Source of the DNA: Aliibacillus thermotolerans
GTDB taxonomy: Bacteria; Bacillota; Bacilli; Bacillales; Marinococcaceae
Assembly (NCBI RefSeq): GCF_027853235.1
Contig: NZ_WKJG01000013.1
Span: 1-64,000, forward strand
Length of the DNA stretch: 64,000 nucleotides
Direction of reading: 5' to 3'
Position 1 is the first letter of the stretch. Each line of letters opens with the position of its first letter. The translations under genes were made by a program, and so were the position numbers. A model generated the notes under the pieces. It was not told the origin of the DNA and ran no database searches. It worked only from the letters and a program-made list of their open reading frames with translations. Of the stretch, positions 54,791-62,318 are shown piece by piece.

Positions 54791-55847
54791 ACATGGGGCG
54801 ATGAATGAAGCACTGCAAGAAAAATTACAAACGAATAGAAGAGATGTCATCGATTTTAGTGTCAACACAAATCCATATGGAGCGCCACCTTATTTGTTAG
54901 ACAAAATGAAAGAGTGGCTTTCGTCTATTTTTACTTATCCAGACCCGAAACAAACAAAGTTAAAAAAGGAAATTGCGAAACATCTCGGTGTCACGGAAGA
55001 GGAAGTGCTACCTGGTAACGGTGGAGCGGAACTTATTTATGCGACGGCACGACTATTTACGAATCAAACCGTTCTTCTGATTGAGCCTACTTTTACCGAA
55101 TACCGCCTTGCTTTAACTGCGAACCACGCGCGGGTGAAAAGCTATGTTACAACGGAAGAAACGATGTGGCAATGGACGGTGGAAGATTTGGAAAAAGTAG
55201 CGAAGGATGTGGATGCAATTTGGTTTTGTCACCCAAACAATCCGACTGGCACGACCATTTCGCCGAACACTTTAGATTCTTTTCTCACTTTTTGTTATGA
55301 AAAAAATATGACGGTCGTTGTGGATGAAGCATTTTTTGATTTTCAAGTGACACCTTTTTCTTTTCTTCCATATGTAAAAAAAGATTATCCGTTACTTGTC
55401 TTACGTTCTATGACGAAAATGTTTGCCATTCCCGGACTTCGCATCGGGTACATGTTTGGACAACGCTCTCTCATTCAACAAATTCAATCATTTTTACCTG
55501 CTTGGAATGTAAATAGCCTCGGGGAAAAAGCGATCGTTACCTTGCTTCAAGAACAAAATTTCGTCAATGACACAGCCAAACGCATTCATGTGGAGAGAGA
55601 AAGAGTACATAGTGAAATTGAAAAGTTAGGAACATTTCACGTTTTCCCATCAGCTGTCAATTTTTATTTACTTCGACACGTGGACAATCGAGACGTAGAA
55701 CCGCTCCTCCGCTTTTTAGCACAGGAAGGAATTCACGCTCGTCACACGTATCATTTTCCTCGTTTAGAAGGACGTTATCTTCGTTTCGCAGTAAAAACGA
55801 GAAAAGAAAATGAGCAATTGTTAGACGTGCTTTCGAGGTGGAATTAG
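54777..55847 (+). CDS. cobD: Threonine-phosphate decarboxylase CobD
   Basis: PLP enzyme that makes (R)-1-amino-2-propanol O-2-phosphate from L-threonine phosphate for CbiB. The 356-aa class I/II aminotransferase-fold protein shows DFSVNTNPYGAPPYL, LPGNGGAELIYATAR, CHPNNPTGTTI, VVDEAFFDF and the PLP lysine in RSMTKMFAIPGLRIGY. Similar to histidinol-phosphate aminotransferase; the operon context points to CobD. Confidence 0.92.
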   Translation: MSWPEHGAMNEALQEKLQTNRRDVIDFSVNTNPYGAPPYLLDKMKEWLSSIFTYPDPKQTKLKKEIAKHLGVTEEEVLPGNGGAELIYATARLFTNQTVLLIEPTFTEYRLALTANHARVKSYVTTEETMWQWTVEDLEKVAKDVDAIWFCHPNNPTGTTISPNTLDSFLTFCYEKNMTVVVDEAFFDFQVTPFSFLPYVKKDYPLLVLRSMTKMFAIPGLRIGYMFGQRSLIQQIQSFLPAWNVNSLGEKAIVTLLQEQNFVNDTAKRIHVERERVHSEIEKLGTFHVFPSAVNFYLLRHVDNRDVEPLLRFLAQEGIHARHTYHFPRLEGRYLRFAVKTRKENEQLLDVLSRWN

Positions 55848-55849
55848 CG

Positions 55850-56392
55850 ATGCTTACGTTTCTTTGTGGCGGAGTACGAAGTGGGAAAAGCAGTTACGGG
55901 GAATCGTTAGCTGTAAAAAAGAAACGAGACGAGGGAAGGTTAATATACATTGCGACCGCTGTAAAAACGGATGAAGAAATGGAAGAAAGAATTGCTCATC
56001 ATCAACACAAACGGGCGTTAGAAGCAGATTGGCACACATTAGAACGGCCGTATCATTTGCTGTCGCTCATACACGAAATTGCTCCAACAGATGTTGTTTT
56101 TTTAGATTGTTTAACGACATGGCTAAGCAATGAAATGTTTTTTCAATCGTCTGAGAAAGTGCAAACAGCCGCTGTGAAAGAAAGAATGATGAAAACGATT
56201 GACCAACTCAATCGTCATTGTAGCGAACTGTTTATCATTAGTAATGATCTTTTTCACGAGCCAGTAGCAGAAGAGGAATCGGTACGACAATACGTTCAGT
56301 TACTTGGAGAAATACATCAGTACATTGTGAAGAAAGCTCATGTTGCCATTCAAATGGAACATGGCGTGCCGATTTATTGGAAAGGGAGATGA
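55850..56392 (+). CDS. cobU: Adenosylcobinamide kinase/guanylyltransferase CobU
   Basis: Phosphorylates adenosylcobinamide and then adds GMP, making AdoCbi-GDP for CobS. The 180-aa protein has an intact P-loop CGGVRSGKS at residues 6-14, the IATAVKTDEEMEERIAHHQHKR region with the guanylylated histidine, and VVFLDCLTTWLSNEMF. ATG 55850 is preferred over the GTG at 55838, which overlaps cobD. The cobQ-like gene overlaps its stop. Confidence 0.93.
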   Translation: MLTFLCGGVRSGKSSYGESLAVKKKRDEGRLIYIATAVKTDEEMEERIAHHQHKRALEADWHTLERPYHLLSLIHEIAPTDVVFLDCLTTWLSNEMFFQSSEKVQTAAVKERMMKTIDQLNRHCSELFIISNDLFHEPVAEEESVRQYVQLLGEIHQYIVKKAHVAIQMEHGVPIYWKGR

Positions 56393-57237
56393 ACTTGAAA
56401 GGACTGATTGTGTGGGGTACGTCTTCGAATGCTGGAAAAAGTTATGTCGCCACAGGCTTAGGCCGGGCACTGGCACATCGGGGGTGGAACGTTGCCCCTT
56501 TTAAAGGACAAAATATGTCTTCAAACACATATTACACAGCGGATGGAGGAGAAATAGGTATTTCTCAAGCAATCCAAGCGGAAGCGTGTCACGTTTCGCC
56601 GACAGTTCATATGAATCCTGTTTTGCTAAAACCTCTTGGGGAAAGGCGATCAGAAGTTTTTATTCAAGGAGAGTCGAAAGGAGTTTTCACCGCAGAAGAT
56701 TATCACACTGATTATTATGAAAGAGCTAAAAAAGCGGTGCGTGAATCGTTAACAGTATTAGCGAAAAAACACGACTTGTTAGTGATGGAAGGAGCTGGCA
56801 GTCCAACGGAGATGAATTTAATGGACAAAGATATTGCCAATTTAGCGAGTGCGGAATTAGCGGAAGCGGATGCAATACTTGTTGCCGATATTGAACGGGG
56901 AGGGATATTTGCCAGCATCGTTGGAACGCTATCTCTATTACCACCGATGCATCGAAAACGTGTAAAAGGAATCGTTGTCAATCGTTTTCGGGGGGAGCCT
57001 CGATTATTTGAAAGCGGCGTCACTTGGTTAGAACGATATACAAATGTACCGGTTTTAGGGGTGTTACCGTATTTTCATATCCCTCTCGAACAAGAAGACT
57101 CTTTCACAGATGGTTCTTTGCCGGCTTCCAGTGAAGACCGCGAACATCGATTGAACCAACTTGGCAATGCGATGTTAAACTATCTCGACATCGATCTCCT
57201 CCTGCAAAGTTTGGAGAAGGAAAAACATGCAAAGTAG
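56389..57237 (+). CDS. CobQ-like cobyric acid synthase lacking the amidotransferase domain
   Basis: The product (about 282 aa) matches the N-terminal ATP-dependent synthetase domain of cobyric acid synthase CobQ/CbiP: WGTSSNAGKSYVATGLGRAL, PFKGQNMSSNTYYTADGGEIGISQAIQAEAC, MNPVLLKPLG, and DIERGGIFASIVGT through VLGVLPYF. Family members are about 500 aa with a C-terminal class I glutamine amidotransferase domain. Here that domain is absent: shortly after the EDS that ends the ATP domain the protein reaches a tail resembling the family C-terminus (RLNQLGNAMLNYLDIDLLLQSL). Frame and operon overlaps are intact, so it is not an obvious pseudogene. TTG 56395 is an alternative start with better spacing. 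Function is uncertain. Confidence 0.85.
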   Translation: MNLKGLIVWGTSSNAGKSYVATGLGRALAHRGWNVAPFKGQNMSSNTYYTADGGEIGISQAIQAEACHVSPTVHMNPVLLKPLGERRSEVFIQGESKGVFTAEDYHTDYYERAKKAVRESLTVLAKKHDLLVMEGAGSPTEMNLMDKDIANLASAELAEADAILVADIERGGIFASIVGTLSLLPPMHRKRVKGIVVNRFRGEPRLFESGVTWLERYTNVPVLGVLPYFHIPLEQEDSFTDGSLPASSEDREHRLNQLGNAMLNYLDIDLLLQSLEKEKHAK

Positions 57238-58033
57238 AGGAAAATATGTGTTACAAGGTTTTTTTGTCGCACTTGCTTTTTTAACGATCTATCCGTCCAA
57301 ACAAGCCCAATGGACAGAACAAACGTCTCGTTATGCGATTTTTTTCTTTCCTGTATGTGGCTTATTGATTGGAGTCATTGTGTCATTATTAGCAGGTGGA
57401 TTGTTGACGTTTTTTTCTTTCCCGAGTTATCTGACCGCTTTTTTCATCATGGCATGTTTGTTATTATCCCACGGAGGACTCCATCTCGATGGTTGGATGG
57501 ATGTTAGTGATGCTCTCGGTTCTTGGCGCACGAAAGAAGAGCGCCTTGAAATTATGAAAGATAGTCGCGCGGGAAGCGTTGCGGTTTGGTCGACGATATT
57601 ACTTTTACTCGGACGATTTGTAGCAATTTTATATGTGGTTGAGTCGTCTCGTTATTTTTTATTTTTCGCTCTATTATTGCTTCCTTTTTTGAGTCGGGGA
57701 GGAATGGCGTATTTACTAATAACAGCACCGCTTGCCAAAAAAGACGGATTGGCAGCATATTTTCAAGCACAGAAAAAAAGAAGAGATCCTATCATCGTAC
57801 TATTTCTTATCGTTTTTGTTTTGTTTCTATTTATCTTTTTTAGCGGGAAGGACGTTTTCCCATTCATCCTCGTCTTACTGACTACTACGGTGGCTTCTTT
57901 TCTGTTCGCTTATGTATTTTTTAAACGAATTTTTGGCGGTATCAACGGAGATACGTTAGGTGCTTTTGTGGAGGGGGTGGAAACCGGGTTATGGTTCGTG
58001 AGCGTACTGTATATTTCCTTCGTCATGGGATGA
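57227..58033 (+). CDS. cobS: Adenosylcobalamin synthase CobS
   Basis: Membrane enzyme that joins AdoCbi-GDP and alpha-ribazole (phosphate), the final step of the nucleotide loop assembly. The 268-aa polytopic protein has the metal-binding motif GGLHLDGWMDVSDALGS and KDSRAGSVAVWSTILLLLGRF, and GGINGDTLGAFVEGVE near the C-terminus. It overlaps cobQ-like by 11 bases and the phosphatase gene by 43 bases. Confidence 0.94.
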   Translation: MQSRGKYVLQGFFVALAFLTIYPSKQAQWTEQTSRYAIFFFPVCGLLIGVIVSLLAGGLLTFFSFPSYLTAFFIMACLLLSHGGLHLDGWMDVSDALGSWRTKEERLEIMKDSRAGSVAVWSTILLLLGRFVAILYVVESSRYFLFFALLLLPFLSRGGMAYLLITAPLAKKDGLAAYFQAQKKRRDPIIVLFLIVFVLFLFIFFSGKDVFPFILVLLTTTVASFLFAYVFFKRIFGGINGDTLGAFVEGVETGLWFVSVLYISFVMG

Positions 58034-58602
58034 CAGAAGCGAATGTGAAAAGGCAATACGTCGGTTGGTTAGACCCCCCGATACTGTGTAGCGAAATAGA
58101 GCGACTGAAGCAGGGAAATGGGATGGAGCATATAAAAGCCGTGTTTAGTAGTGATTTAGAACGAGCTTACACGACAGCGACGGTTATGTTTCCTAAAGCT
58201 TCTGTCACGACGTGTTGGCAACTGAGAGAACTTTCCTTCGGAGATTTTGAAGGAAAAACCTATGACGACTTAAAAGATGATAGTGAGTATCAAACTTGGC
58301 TAGATCACCGACAGGCCACCGCCCCGCCCGGTGGAGAAAGTCTTTCCGTTTTTCATGAGCGGATTCGTTTCATTTGGAAAAAAATGATGGAAGAGACAAA
58401 AGAAACTTCCGTTGCGATTGTGACCCATAGTGGTTGGATTCGTGAATGGTGCCGCTTGTTTGGGAATCACTTGATAGCGGAAGAGAAACTTTGGAAACTT
58501 CCTTTTGGCGGTGGGATATGTGGAAAGTTTGTACGAAAGAAAGGAGAATGGCAATGCATGTCGTTACGGGAGGTGCATATAACGGAAAAAAAGTGTGGGT
58601 GA
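57991..58602 (+). CDS. cobC: Alpha-ribazole phosphatase-like histidine phosphatase
   Basis: A 203-aa histidine phosphatase superfamily protein with the phospho-histidine motif FLRHGMTEAN, VFSSDLERAYTTA, LRELSFGDFEGKTY and VTHSGWIREW. In this operon the likely role is dephosphorylation of alpha-ribazole 5-phosphate or adenosylcobalamin 5-phosphate (CobC). It starts inside cobS, a long 43-base overlap, and the next gene starts inside it. Confidence 0.85.
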   Translation: MVRERTVYFLRHGMTEANVKRQYVGWLDPPILCSEIERLKQGNGMEHIKAVFSSDLERAYTTATVMFPKASVTTCWQLRELSFGDFEGKTYDDLKDDSEYQTWLDHRQATAPPGGESLSVFHERIRFIWKKMMEETKETSVAIVTHSGWIREWCRLFGNHLIAEEKLWKLPFGGGICGKFVRKKGEWQCMSLREVHITEKKCG

Positions 58603-59006
58603 AAGAAACATATTCTTCTCAGTTAACAGACAAGTCCCTTTGGTTCAATTGTTATGAAGAAACTTGCCCGATTCATTTCTCATTTGACCGTTCTCACTTC
58701 ATGATTGTCATCGAAGGAATAGAAGAAGCCCTTCGACATTTTTTAAAGCGAGAAGAGACTGGGAGTGCGAAGGAGTTTTTTCATCTATATGTGGAGCCGC
58801 TTTTGGCGTGGGAAAAAGCCGATGATAAGCGCCAATGCGTACTCATTGGCACCGATATTACAAAAGGGTTAGTACCGATGGACAAAGAGGAAAGAAAATG
58901 GCGGGATGAAACCGGTCGCTTGTTGCAATTATGCGTTAGTGAAGCGACGGATGTTACGATCGTATGGTTTGGTCTTGCCCAAACAATTAAAGGAGGAAAA
59001 TCATGA
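58554..59006 (+). CDS. Divergent CobU-like protein
   Basis: A 150-aa protein resembling CobU but reduced. The start MHVVTGGAYNGKK replaces the CobU P-loop GGxRSGKS with an imperfect loop; the C-terminal part (GTDITKGLVPMDKEERKWRDETGRLLQLC then VTIVWFGLAQTIKG) follows the CobU end. The middle guanylyl-acceptor region is not recognisable. A canonical cobU is present upstream, so this copy may be a regulatory or specialised paralog. ATG 58554 is placed 7 nt after AAAGGAGA; the reading frame is open further upstream inside cobC. It overlaps the adenosyltransferase gene by 4 bases. Confidence 0.72.
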   Translation: MHVVTGGAYNGKKVWVKETYSSQLTDKSLWFNCYEETCPIHFSFDRSHFMIVIEGIEEALRHFLKREETGSAKEFFHLYVEPLLAWEKADDKRQCVLIGTDITKGLVPMDKEERKWRDETGRLLQLCVSEATDVTIVWFGLAQTIKGGKS

Positions 59007-59578
59007 GACTATATACGAAAACTGGGGATAAAGGAAGAACAAGTTTAATTGGTGGTCGGAGAGAAAAGCATGATATACGGGTAGAAGCGTACGGGACGTG
59101 TGATGAACTAAATGGTTTTGTCGGAAGAGCGATTTCTCTCATGGATGAAAAAACATTTCCTGATATTAAACCGGAACTGATAAACATTCAACACGAATTA
59201 TTCGATTGCGGCAGTGATTTATCGAATATTCGGGAAAATCAGGAATATAAAGTGACGGAAAAAATGATCACGTTTTTAGAGGAACGAATGGATGAATACA
59301 TTCAAGAAGCTCCGAAATTAGAACGATTTATTTTACCAGGTGGGACGCCGGTTGCTTCTGAACTGCACATTTGTCGCACCGTTTGTCGCCGAGCTGAACG
59401 ACGCTGTTCGGAACTGATGCAACAAGAAGACATCAACGTACACGTATTTAAGTATTTAAACCGTTTATCTGATTACTTTTTCGCCGTCGCCCGTGTGGCC
59501 AATCATCGAGAAAAAGTAAAAGACGTAGAGTATGAACGTAGCGCGATTGTCTTTCGTTCCAGAAAAGACAAAAAATAA
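59003..59578 (+). CDS. PduO-type ATP:cob(I)alamin adenosyltransferase
   Basis: Attaches the 5'-deoxyadenosyl group to the cobalt of corrinoids, providing the adenosylated substrates for CbiZ, CbiB and CobU. The 191-aa protein matches the PduO/MMAB family: YTKTGDKGRTSLIGGRREKHDIRVEAYGTCDELN at the start (ATP-binding) and ERFILPGGTPVASELHICRTVCRRAERR plus YLNRLSDYFFAVAR near the end. It overlaps the preceding gene (ATGA) and ends the operon before a bidirectional-looking terminator. Confidence 0.95.
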   Translation: MRLYTKTGDKGRTSLIGGRREKHDIRVEAYGTCDELNGFVGRAISLMDEKTFPDIKPELINIQHELFDCGSDLSNIRENQEYKVTEKMITFLEERMDEYIQEAPKLERFILPGGTPVASELHICRTVCRRAERRCSELMQQEDINVHVFKYLNRLSDYFFAVARVANHREKVKDVEYERSAIVFRSRKDKK

Positions 59579-59651
59579 AGGGACAAAACTCCAGTAATCA
59601 CTCTCTTTAAGTGTGAGACCAATGTTTCATCATATTGTGGAAACAAGGAGC

Positions 59652-59692
59652 TGTCCAAAAAGTCATGATTGATGACTTTTTGGACATTTTTT
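59652..59692. terminator. Strong hairpin terminator after the cobalamin operon
   Basis: TGTCCAAAAAGTCAT pairs perfectly with ATGACTTTTTGGACA (59652-59686), followed by T6 on the plus strand. Confidence 0.9.
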
Positions 59693-59767
59693 GTTACCTC
59701 TTCATCAAAAATTGCTTCTCTAAACGCCTCTTGGCCGAATAGGCATGTTTCCAACACCAAATTGTTG

Positions 59768-59975
59768 ATGGAAGTAAGTCATGGATAGTCATGCCATCGT
59801 TTCATATAAAAATAGCTAATGGAAGCAAGCCATGAATGGCTCATAACACCGTTTCATTCAAAAATAGTTTGTGGAAACAAGCGATGAACGGATTATGGCA
59901 CCGTTTCGATCCAAACACCATTGTGAAAGCAATCCATGCACGATGTATGGCACCTTTTTCAGCGCTAAATGATTG
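59768..59975. repeat. Four degenerate 52-bp tandem repeats
   Basis: Four units start at about 59768, 59819, 59871 and 59923, with a fifth partial start near 59976. Each begins with (A/G)TGRAARYAAGY followed by ATGRA, a TGGCACCGTTTC-like block and an AAAATAG-like end. Unit length is 51-53 bp. There is no coding frame. The rest of the 525-bp gap (59579-60103) holds the terminator and AT-rich sequence. Confidence 0.75.
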
Positions 59976-60103
59976 TTGAAAGGAACGCTCGATTTATTTT
60001 TCAGGACTTATTAAACAGCCTCTTATTTCGTACAATCTCATCAGGAGTGGTCTCAAGAAGGTTAAAATTGGAATTGAATAGAAGATTTGGAGCGATTCTA
60101 TCT

Positions 60104-61779
60104 TCATGCGACGAATGATGCTTTAAAAAAGAAGGTGAACCGTACCACAAATAGAGGCAAAAACTGTTGTAGATAAGGTGGTAATTCTTTATCGGAAGCG
60201 GGTATTGAAAATGTATGTTCATTATCCGTTTCTCGATACAACAAGTGGATTAGTATAAAGGTTTTCGATATATTCAGTTCAGTAAAATCAAATTCAAGTT
60301 CTATGTTTTTTATGGTTCTAGATTTATCTATTTGCTTGATTGAGATATTATCGATTAACAACTGAAGTAATTGTTTTTTATTTTCCCTAGATGTCTTCCT
60401 ATATACTGATAAGAATTTTTTCAGTAAATTTTCAATCAAATCTGGTTGGATTACTTTTGAATCGATAGATCCTAATTGTATTATAATCTCATTTTTCTTT
60501 TGTTCTAACCCCCTTTTATCATTCGAGACCTTTTGTAACCGTTCTTGTAGAATATCAACAGGGAGAGTGTTTTTCTCAAAGGCATCCATATACTTTGCCT
60601 GTAATTGTTCAATCTCTTTTAATCGTATTTCAATCTTTTCTAATTCTTTGTTAAGCTTACTTATCGAATGAGCAGAACTTGAACTTATGTCAGTGATCGT
60701 CTTATATAATCTCTTCTTATTAGAACTAAAATGTTCAATTTTCTTGATAACCGTTTCTTCTGCTTTATATGCCTTAATGGAATTAGCTTTACAAGCAGCA
60801 GATCCTTTGTTATGAAAATCGCTACAGACGTAATAACGATGTTTTCGTTTCGTCCCATCTTTTCGTGTATGTGTTGTAATTGACGGAACCATTCCTTGAC
60901 CACAATCAGGACAGCGTAAAAGGCCACTAAGTAAAAATGGTTCGTTTGATTGACGCTGCTTAAATGATTTACTTTTTCTCCTTGCTCGTACAACGCTCCA
61001 TAGTTCGTCCGAAATAATAGATTCATGTTTTCCTTCTACAAGAATAGGATTTGGATTTTTCCCTTTTCTTCGTTTGGAATCCCAATTTTCAAATTTTAGC
61101 CAACTGATTTTACCGTTATATATTACATTGTCTAGGATTTGTGCTACTCCATTGATGGAGAAATAACGATTACGCTTGGTTTTATATCCAGCTTTATTTA
61201 AGTGGTTAGAAATCGCTCTTAGCCCTTTGCCATTTGCATACATATGATAGATTAACTGTACTACTTCAGCTTCCTTTTCATTGATAACTAGCTCCTTCTT
61301 AACAGTGTCATATCCAAATACAACCCCGCCGTTCCATCTCCCTTCCAAAGCTCTCTGTTTCATCCCAAGCTTAACGTTTTCCGCTAATGTATTTCGCTCC
61401 ATTTCAGCGATTGAGGCCATAATTTGAAGTACTAAACGACCTATAGGACTACTGGTATCAAAGTTTTCTGAGTAGGATATAAATTTCACGTTGTATTTTT
61501 CAAACTTATCTAGAATCATGAGTGTTTCTAGCATATTTCTTGAAAGTCGGGAAATTTTCCAAACTATTACAGCATCAAATCTCTCATTCTCTACATTTTA
61601 ATTAGTCTTTTCATTTCAGGCCGTCCTTTTACGGATTTACCACTAATTCCTTCATCGACATATTCATCAATCACCTCCCAGTTATAAATTTGAGCATATT
61701 GCCGAAGTGTTTGAAGTTGCGCGGCTATACTAAAACCTTCTTTTGCCTGTTCTTCTGTGCTTACACGAGGTCTCGTATA
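60104..61779 (-). pseudogene. Serine recombinase, frameshifted and 5'-truncated
   Basis: Large serine recombinase of the resolvase/integrase type, on the minus strand. The long intact frame (60104-61534) begins inside the catalytic domain and continues through SYSENFDTSSPIGRLVLQIMASIAEMERN, the recombinase domain (LRAISNHLNKAGYKT), the zinc ribbon (CPDCGQGM, YVCSDFHNKGSAAC) and a coiled-coil. Upstream in another frame lies the missing start: RVSTEEQAKEGFSIAAQLQTL with the catalytic serine and DEYVDEGISGKSVKGRPEMKRLIK. The two parts are separated by a one-base deletion at about 61596/61597, which creates an immediate TAG. A stop codon (61780-61782) also precedes the catalytic motif, and no start codon is present. 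The element is inactive. Confidence 0.9.
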
Positions 61780-61845
61780 TTATGTTTAAGCCCTTTTTTG
61801 AAGAGCTAATTTTCCTTTCTTTAGGGGCGGTTCTTAGTACCGCCG

Positions 61846-61966
61846 CAGTTGGCATACACTTCGCTTTCCGCGGGCAACGCTTCAGCTTCCTCGTGAGCAA
61901 ATTACGCTCACTGCGGGATCTTCAGCTGTTGCTTTTCCCGCAGGAGTCTTCGTGTATGCCAACTGC
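61846..61966. repeat. 121-bp palindromic intergenic repeat
   Basis: The outer 15 bases are a perfect inverted repeat (GCAGTTGGCATACAC at 61846-61860, GTGTATGCCAACTGC at 61952-61966). Inside, GCTTTCCGCGGGCAACGC mirrors TTGCTTTTCCCGC, and the centre GTGAGC-N7-GCTCAC closes the hairpin. The internal wording (CGCTTTCCGCGGGC, CCCGCAGGAGTCTTCG) resembles, from memory, a repeat family dispersed in Bacillaceae genomes. Confidence 0.7.
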
Positions 61967-62079
61967 TAAAAACAGCATGACACGAAAAACTTCAAACTTT
62001 TTGAGAGTCTTTCATAAAGGTTTTTCTTAGATGTCTCTAGATATTTCTAGATAATGGTCTTAGGATCATTTGGGACAAT

Positions 62080-62318
62080 TCTTTCTCCTCCTGTGGCATG
62101 ACCACAAGTGAAGACTGTTTCTCAGTGTACGTGCGGCACTCCCTACTCGCAGGCTGAGTCTCCTGCTACTCGAACCCGGGTGATAGTAGCCTCGGGGCGG
62201 CTTTCGATGCAGGTCGAACTCTGATACACGAGGTTGTTGATCGGCGTTCACACTAGAGATATCTCGAGGCGTCCAAAGAAAAACCCAATGATTCTAAAAC
62301 GAAAGGAGGGTTTTCCCC
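62080..62318 (+). ncRNA. Structured leader of IS110 element, candidate bridge RNA
   Basis: About 240 noncoding bases directly upstream of the IS110 transposase are GC-richer than their surroundings and carry several hairpins: TGTGG-N5-CCACA at 62092, GCTACT-N14-AGTAGC near 62164, and TTCGA-N6-TCGAA near 62203. IS110-family elements carry an RNA in the noncoding end that bridges donor and target DNA. Placement and structure fit this, but the exact RNA ends and loops are not determined. The bases 61967-62079 hold no recognised feature. Confidence 0.5.

Noticed and set aside
56389-57237. CobQ-like gene as a simple frameshifted pseudogene
   Set aside because: The downstream DNA is occupied by intact cobS, with no leftover amidotransferase codons, and the overlaps with both neighbours are orderly; a clean domain loss fits better.
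59768-59975. CRISPR array
   Set aside because: Units are contiguous and degenerate along their whole length, with no constant repeat alternating with unique spacers, and no cas genes are present.
61743-62030. 95-residue plus-strand frame across the palindromic repeat
   Set aside because: It covers the antisense of the recombinase start and the hairpin element; no ribosome binding site and no protein features.
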